Shown piece after piece: positions 61,201 to 64,000 of a stretch of DNA of 64,000 bases; position 1 is the first letter of the stretch; each line of letters begins with the position of its first letter. The notes beneath the pieces are model-generated. The model was not told the DNA's origin. It saw nothing but the letters and a program-made list of their open reading frames with translations, and made no database searches. The stretch lies in NCBI RefSeq assembly GCF_042033325.1, contig NZ_CP160095.1; one strand, written 5' to 3'. The stretch comes from Sneathia sanguinegens (GTDB lineage: Bacteria; Fusobacteriota; Fusobacteriia; Fusobacteriales; Leptotrichiaceae). Position numbers and translations under genes: made by a program.

Positions 61201-63223
61201 AAATAAATATAAGGCATATTTAGGATTAGCAAGATTAACAAGAGCATTAACAATAGAAACAGGAAATGAAGATTTTATTGCAAATATTCCTTATGGTACA
61301 TATGAATTTTCAAATGATATACAAGGAGCATTTGATCCATATTTATATGCTTCAAGTAGAAAAGAATCAAATCTAACTCAAATAGAAGGTATAATTTTAC
61401 AAAATATTAGTAAATTTGATCCTTCATATGTTATGTCTGAACAATTTGATAAGGATAATCCAAAAATAATTGAAATTTTATCAAAAATTAATCAAACAAA
61501 AGGAGATATATATTCTAATATGTATCCAAAATTTGAAAAATATATGTCTACTTTAGAAGATTATGAAAAAGATATGTTTGTTGATGCAGGTCTAGTTAAA
61601 AAAGGAAAAGGAACATTAATTTTATCTGGAGATAATAAATATAAAGATCCTACTATAGTTGAAGAAGGTACACTGATTCTTAGAGGAAGTTCAACTTCAC
61701 CAATTTTAATACATAAAGATGCAAAATTGAAATTAGATATGAAATATCTTGAAATTATCAAAAATGCTACTAAACAAAAAGAAACTGATCCAGACTATAA
61801 TTCAAGTATAACAGCAGATGTTATTAATTATGGTAGTTTATATTCATATTCAACTTCAGATAGAATAAAAGCAACATATGCTCCAAAAAAAGATTCAAAG
61901 ACATATATTGCATCTTTTGGGCATTTGGATATTGATAATTTAGATTTATCTGAAACAAATGAATTTGATTTTGATATATTCAGAAAAAAAGGAAGTTCTA
62001 TATTCAATATAAGTTATGATGAAAATGAAAATGTAAAAAATGAAGATATTTATAGAAAAACTGTACTAACAATAAATAAACTTTCTAAAAAAGATGAATA
62101 TAAAATAACTTTTGGTACTAGAGCGATTAGTCCATATGTTGATTTATTAATAGAAAAAGAAGAAATAGCTAATGATAAAGATAATATAAAAGTAAAAGCT
62201 ACTTTAATTAAAAAAGAAATAAATCCTCAAAGTATGGAAACTGTTAATAAGATTATGGCAGAACTTAAAGGTAAGAAAGATAAATCATCTATTGAAAAAA
62301 TTTGTAGTTTGTCAATGTTAAATGAAAATGATGAAGAAAAAATTAAGGCAAAATCTTTAGCAAATTCAGAAAGATTAGGTTATGAAATTGTAGATCTTAA
62401 AAATAGTAAAATATTAGAAAGATTGAATATAAAGGGAAATGTTGATAAATTTAATATTTACTTTGATTTGATGAATCAAAATAAATTCGACTTAGAATCA
62501 AATATAACAATCAATGGATTTAATTTAGGTTTTGAAAGAAATTCAAAATATAATAAATTCGGAGTAACTTTTAACTATACAAACTCAGTATTATTTGACT
62601 ATAATAAAAAACAAAAGAAATTAGCTACAGCATTAGGTAATAATTTTGGCTTAAGTTTGTATGATAAATTTGAATATAATAAAGGATATGTTTCATTAAT
62701 TCTAGGTTTTGATTATTTAAATAAAAAAATTGAAAGAGAAAAAGATAATTATTTAAATTCAAGTGATATAATAATGAATCTTAACTTAGAAGGAGGATAT
62801 AAATTTGTATTACCAAAAAATGTATCAATAGAACCTTTTGTTGGAACAAATTTACTAGGTTATGTAAGAGGAAGTTTTGATGAAAATATTGAATTCGGTT
62901 ATAAGGCAGATAGAGAAAAATATTTAAAAGCTAATATGACTATTGGTACTAGAGTAAGAGCACAAATAACAGATAGTTGGAATTTAGGTGGCTTTATATC
63001 TTATACAAAATATTTAACTGATCCAACACTTAAACTAAAAGCAACATTAAAAGAATATGATTTTAAGAACACAATTAAAGGTATTAGCCTAGAAGATAAT
63101 TATATTAAATATGGTTTTGATGCTCGTAAAAAAATAAAAAATAATATGGAAATTCAAATATCATATATGGGTAAAAATATAAAAACACAAGGTCTAGGTT
63201 TAGGATTTAAGTATGAATTTTAG
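58211..63223 (+). pseudogene. Subtilase autotransporter gene interrupted by one in-frame TAA
   Basis: The frame from ATG 58211 encodes a lipoprotein-type signal (IIIALGLLALVSCSS) and runs to TAA at 58529-58531. The same frame then continues open to 63223. Without that stop the protein would be about 1670 residues. The large part has a subtilase domain (EHGTTVIGSM with His, VVSAGNT oxyanion Asn, NNIGSSFAAPRVTA with Ser), a passenger with a PATR repeat (GKGTLILSGDNKY, IVEEGTLILRGS), and a C-terminal 12-strand barrel ending GFKYEF. The usual Asp motif is not clear (AFSGTTVG where VAVxDxGV is expected). Downstream restart at about 58625 would lack a signal peptide. Confidence 0.75.
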
Positions 63224-63235
63224 TGAGGTGAAAAA

Positions 63236-64000
63236 ATGAAGAAAATTATTTTATTATGCACATTAATAGCTGGATTAACGGTTCAAGCCAAAAAACTTCC
63301 TGTATCTATTGAACTAGGTTTAGAAACTGGATATACTAAGGAATATATTTCTAAAAAAAGTTTTGATACAGTTGGACTTAAAAATATTTTTGATAAAGAA
63401 TATAAAGCAAATGCAATGATTACAAAAGCAAATATTGATATAAAATATCCTATTAAATTGAAATATTTTAATATAAAGCTAGGTGGAGGTATTGCCGGAT
63501 TTATAACTAATAAAGTAGCTAATGAATTATTTGTTAATAATGATGAAGAATACAAAAAATATATTGATTTTGAAAAAGATTTGTTAAATGAACAAAAAAA
63601 TTTAGAAGATCTTTATGAAAAATTAGCTAATACTAAATATCTTTGTAGCATTAATGCTGAAAAATTAGAATATGAAGTAGAAACAAATCTTCCTTCTTTA
63701 AAAAGAAATTTAGCACAAAAAAGAAATTTAAAAACTAAAATAGAAAATGCAATAAAAAAATATCCAACAAAAGAAGCTGTAAAACAATTAAATGAAGCTC
63801 AAAAGAAAGCTGAAAAAGATGTTGATTATTATCAAGATAAAAAAGATAAATTATTTCAAGAAATGCAAGGTATTTTAGCTGAAGCATCTAAATATTCAAC
63901 TAATCCAAACATTCAAAAAATTATTAAAGATGAAGATGAAAAGACTGCAGAAAAAAGATTGAAAAAATTTAATGAAAAAGAAAAAAAAGATATAAGAAAT
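63236..64000 (+). CDS. Exported protein, cut by the window end
   Basis: 255 codons are visible and the frame is open at the end. Signal peptide MKKIILLCTLIAGLTVQA; then beta-strand segments (SIELGLETGYTKEYIS, FNIKLGGGIAGFI) followed from about residue 100 by a long lysine/glutamate-rich coiled coil. Ribosome site GAGGTG. This mix of barrel-like and coiled regions fits a Fusobacterial outer-membrane or periplasm-spanning protein. Function unknown. It lies in the same transcript direction as the autotransporter. Confidence 0.7.
   Translation, partial: MKKIILLCTLIAGLTVQAKKLPVSIELGLETGYTKEYISKKSFDTVGLKNIFDKEYKANAMITKANIDIKYPIKLKYFNIKLGGGIAGFITNKVANELFVNNDEEYKKYIDFEKDLLNEQKNLEDLYEKLANTKYLCSINAEKLEYEVETNLPSLKRNLAQKRNLKTKIENAIKKYPTKEAVKQLNEAQKKAEKDVDYYQDKKDKLFQEMQGILAEASKYSTNPNIQKIIKDEDEKTAEKRLKKFNEKEKKDIRN

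Noticed and set aside
1..64000. tRNA, rRNA or cas genes
   Set aside because: No cloverleaf-like or rRNA-like stretch and no Cas protein motifs were noticed in any frame. A covariance-model scan was not possible.

Overview
This AT-rich window (all genes strongly A/T-biased, third positions nearly all A or T) looks like a member of the Fusobacteriota, most likely Leptotrichiaceae (Sneathia or Streptobacillus type). The pointers are the large outer-membrane autotransporter with a subtilase passenger, the YadA-type anchor remnant, L27 with a Prp-cleaved N-terminal extension, PolC as the replicative polymerase and an AddAB-like pair. The genus is a guess.

Layout. (1) 1-3060 is a graveyard of MuF-linked polymorphic toxin pieces and small immunity genes on both strands. 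Five copies of a type I-E CRISPR repeat are scattered through it. Three or four lie at or very near places where a toxin, immunity or phage-type gene is cut. (2) 3190-3710 holds relics, including a frameshifted YadA anchor. (3) 3787-7733 is pstSCAB-phoU, with PstS lobes in permuted order. (4) 7800-9760 holds small unknown proteins. (5) 9765-15419 holds a cyclophilin lipoprotein, infC-rpmI-rplT with an attenuator-like leader and a probable AUA start for infC, folD, thyA, nth, and rplU-prp-rpmA. (6) 15576-38092 is a long co-directional housekeeping run: carboxypeptidase, mutS2, cysS, mreB, holB, a Cof phosphatase, murI, ruvA, hpt, rsmA, khpA, purA, a deoxynucleoside kinase, polC and addB/addA-like genes. 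(7) 38184-43721 is a uronate operon (uxaC, uxuA, a fructuronate reductase, a GPH transporter, a HAD phosphatase) behind a palindromic operator. (8) 43718-45002 is a fluoride riboswitch controlling a cation:proton antiporter. (9) 45017-48645 is nrdF-nrdI-nrdE behind two NrdR boxes. NrdF carries the Val-Pro-Lys replacements of metal-free class Ie enzymes. (10) 48601-50638 holds a CPBP protease and an ABC-F ATPase. (11) 50858-55940 is a second, better preserved array of three tandem units of truncated MuF-toxin, immunity and DUF2513 genes. (12) 56139-64000 encodes outer-membrane proteins, including a subtilase autotransporter whose frame is broken by one TAA.

How it fits together. The central 47 kb is ordinary chromosome. 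Both ends are accessory DNA built from the same MuF-CT/immunity/DUF2513 parts, pointing outwards from the core. The two arrays share a structured small RNA with its own promoter and terminator. The left array is mixed with CRISPR repeats and heavily decayed. The right array keeps apparently intact Ntox50-like, BECR-like and ADP-ribosyltransferase toxin domains, each followed by a candidate immunity gene. All MuF parts start at about the same internal point, so these look like displaced toxin modules rather than working phage head genes. No cas genes, tRNAs or rRNAs were found in the window.
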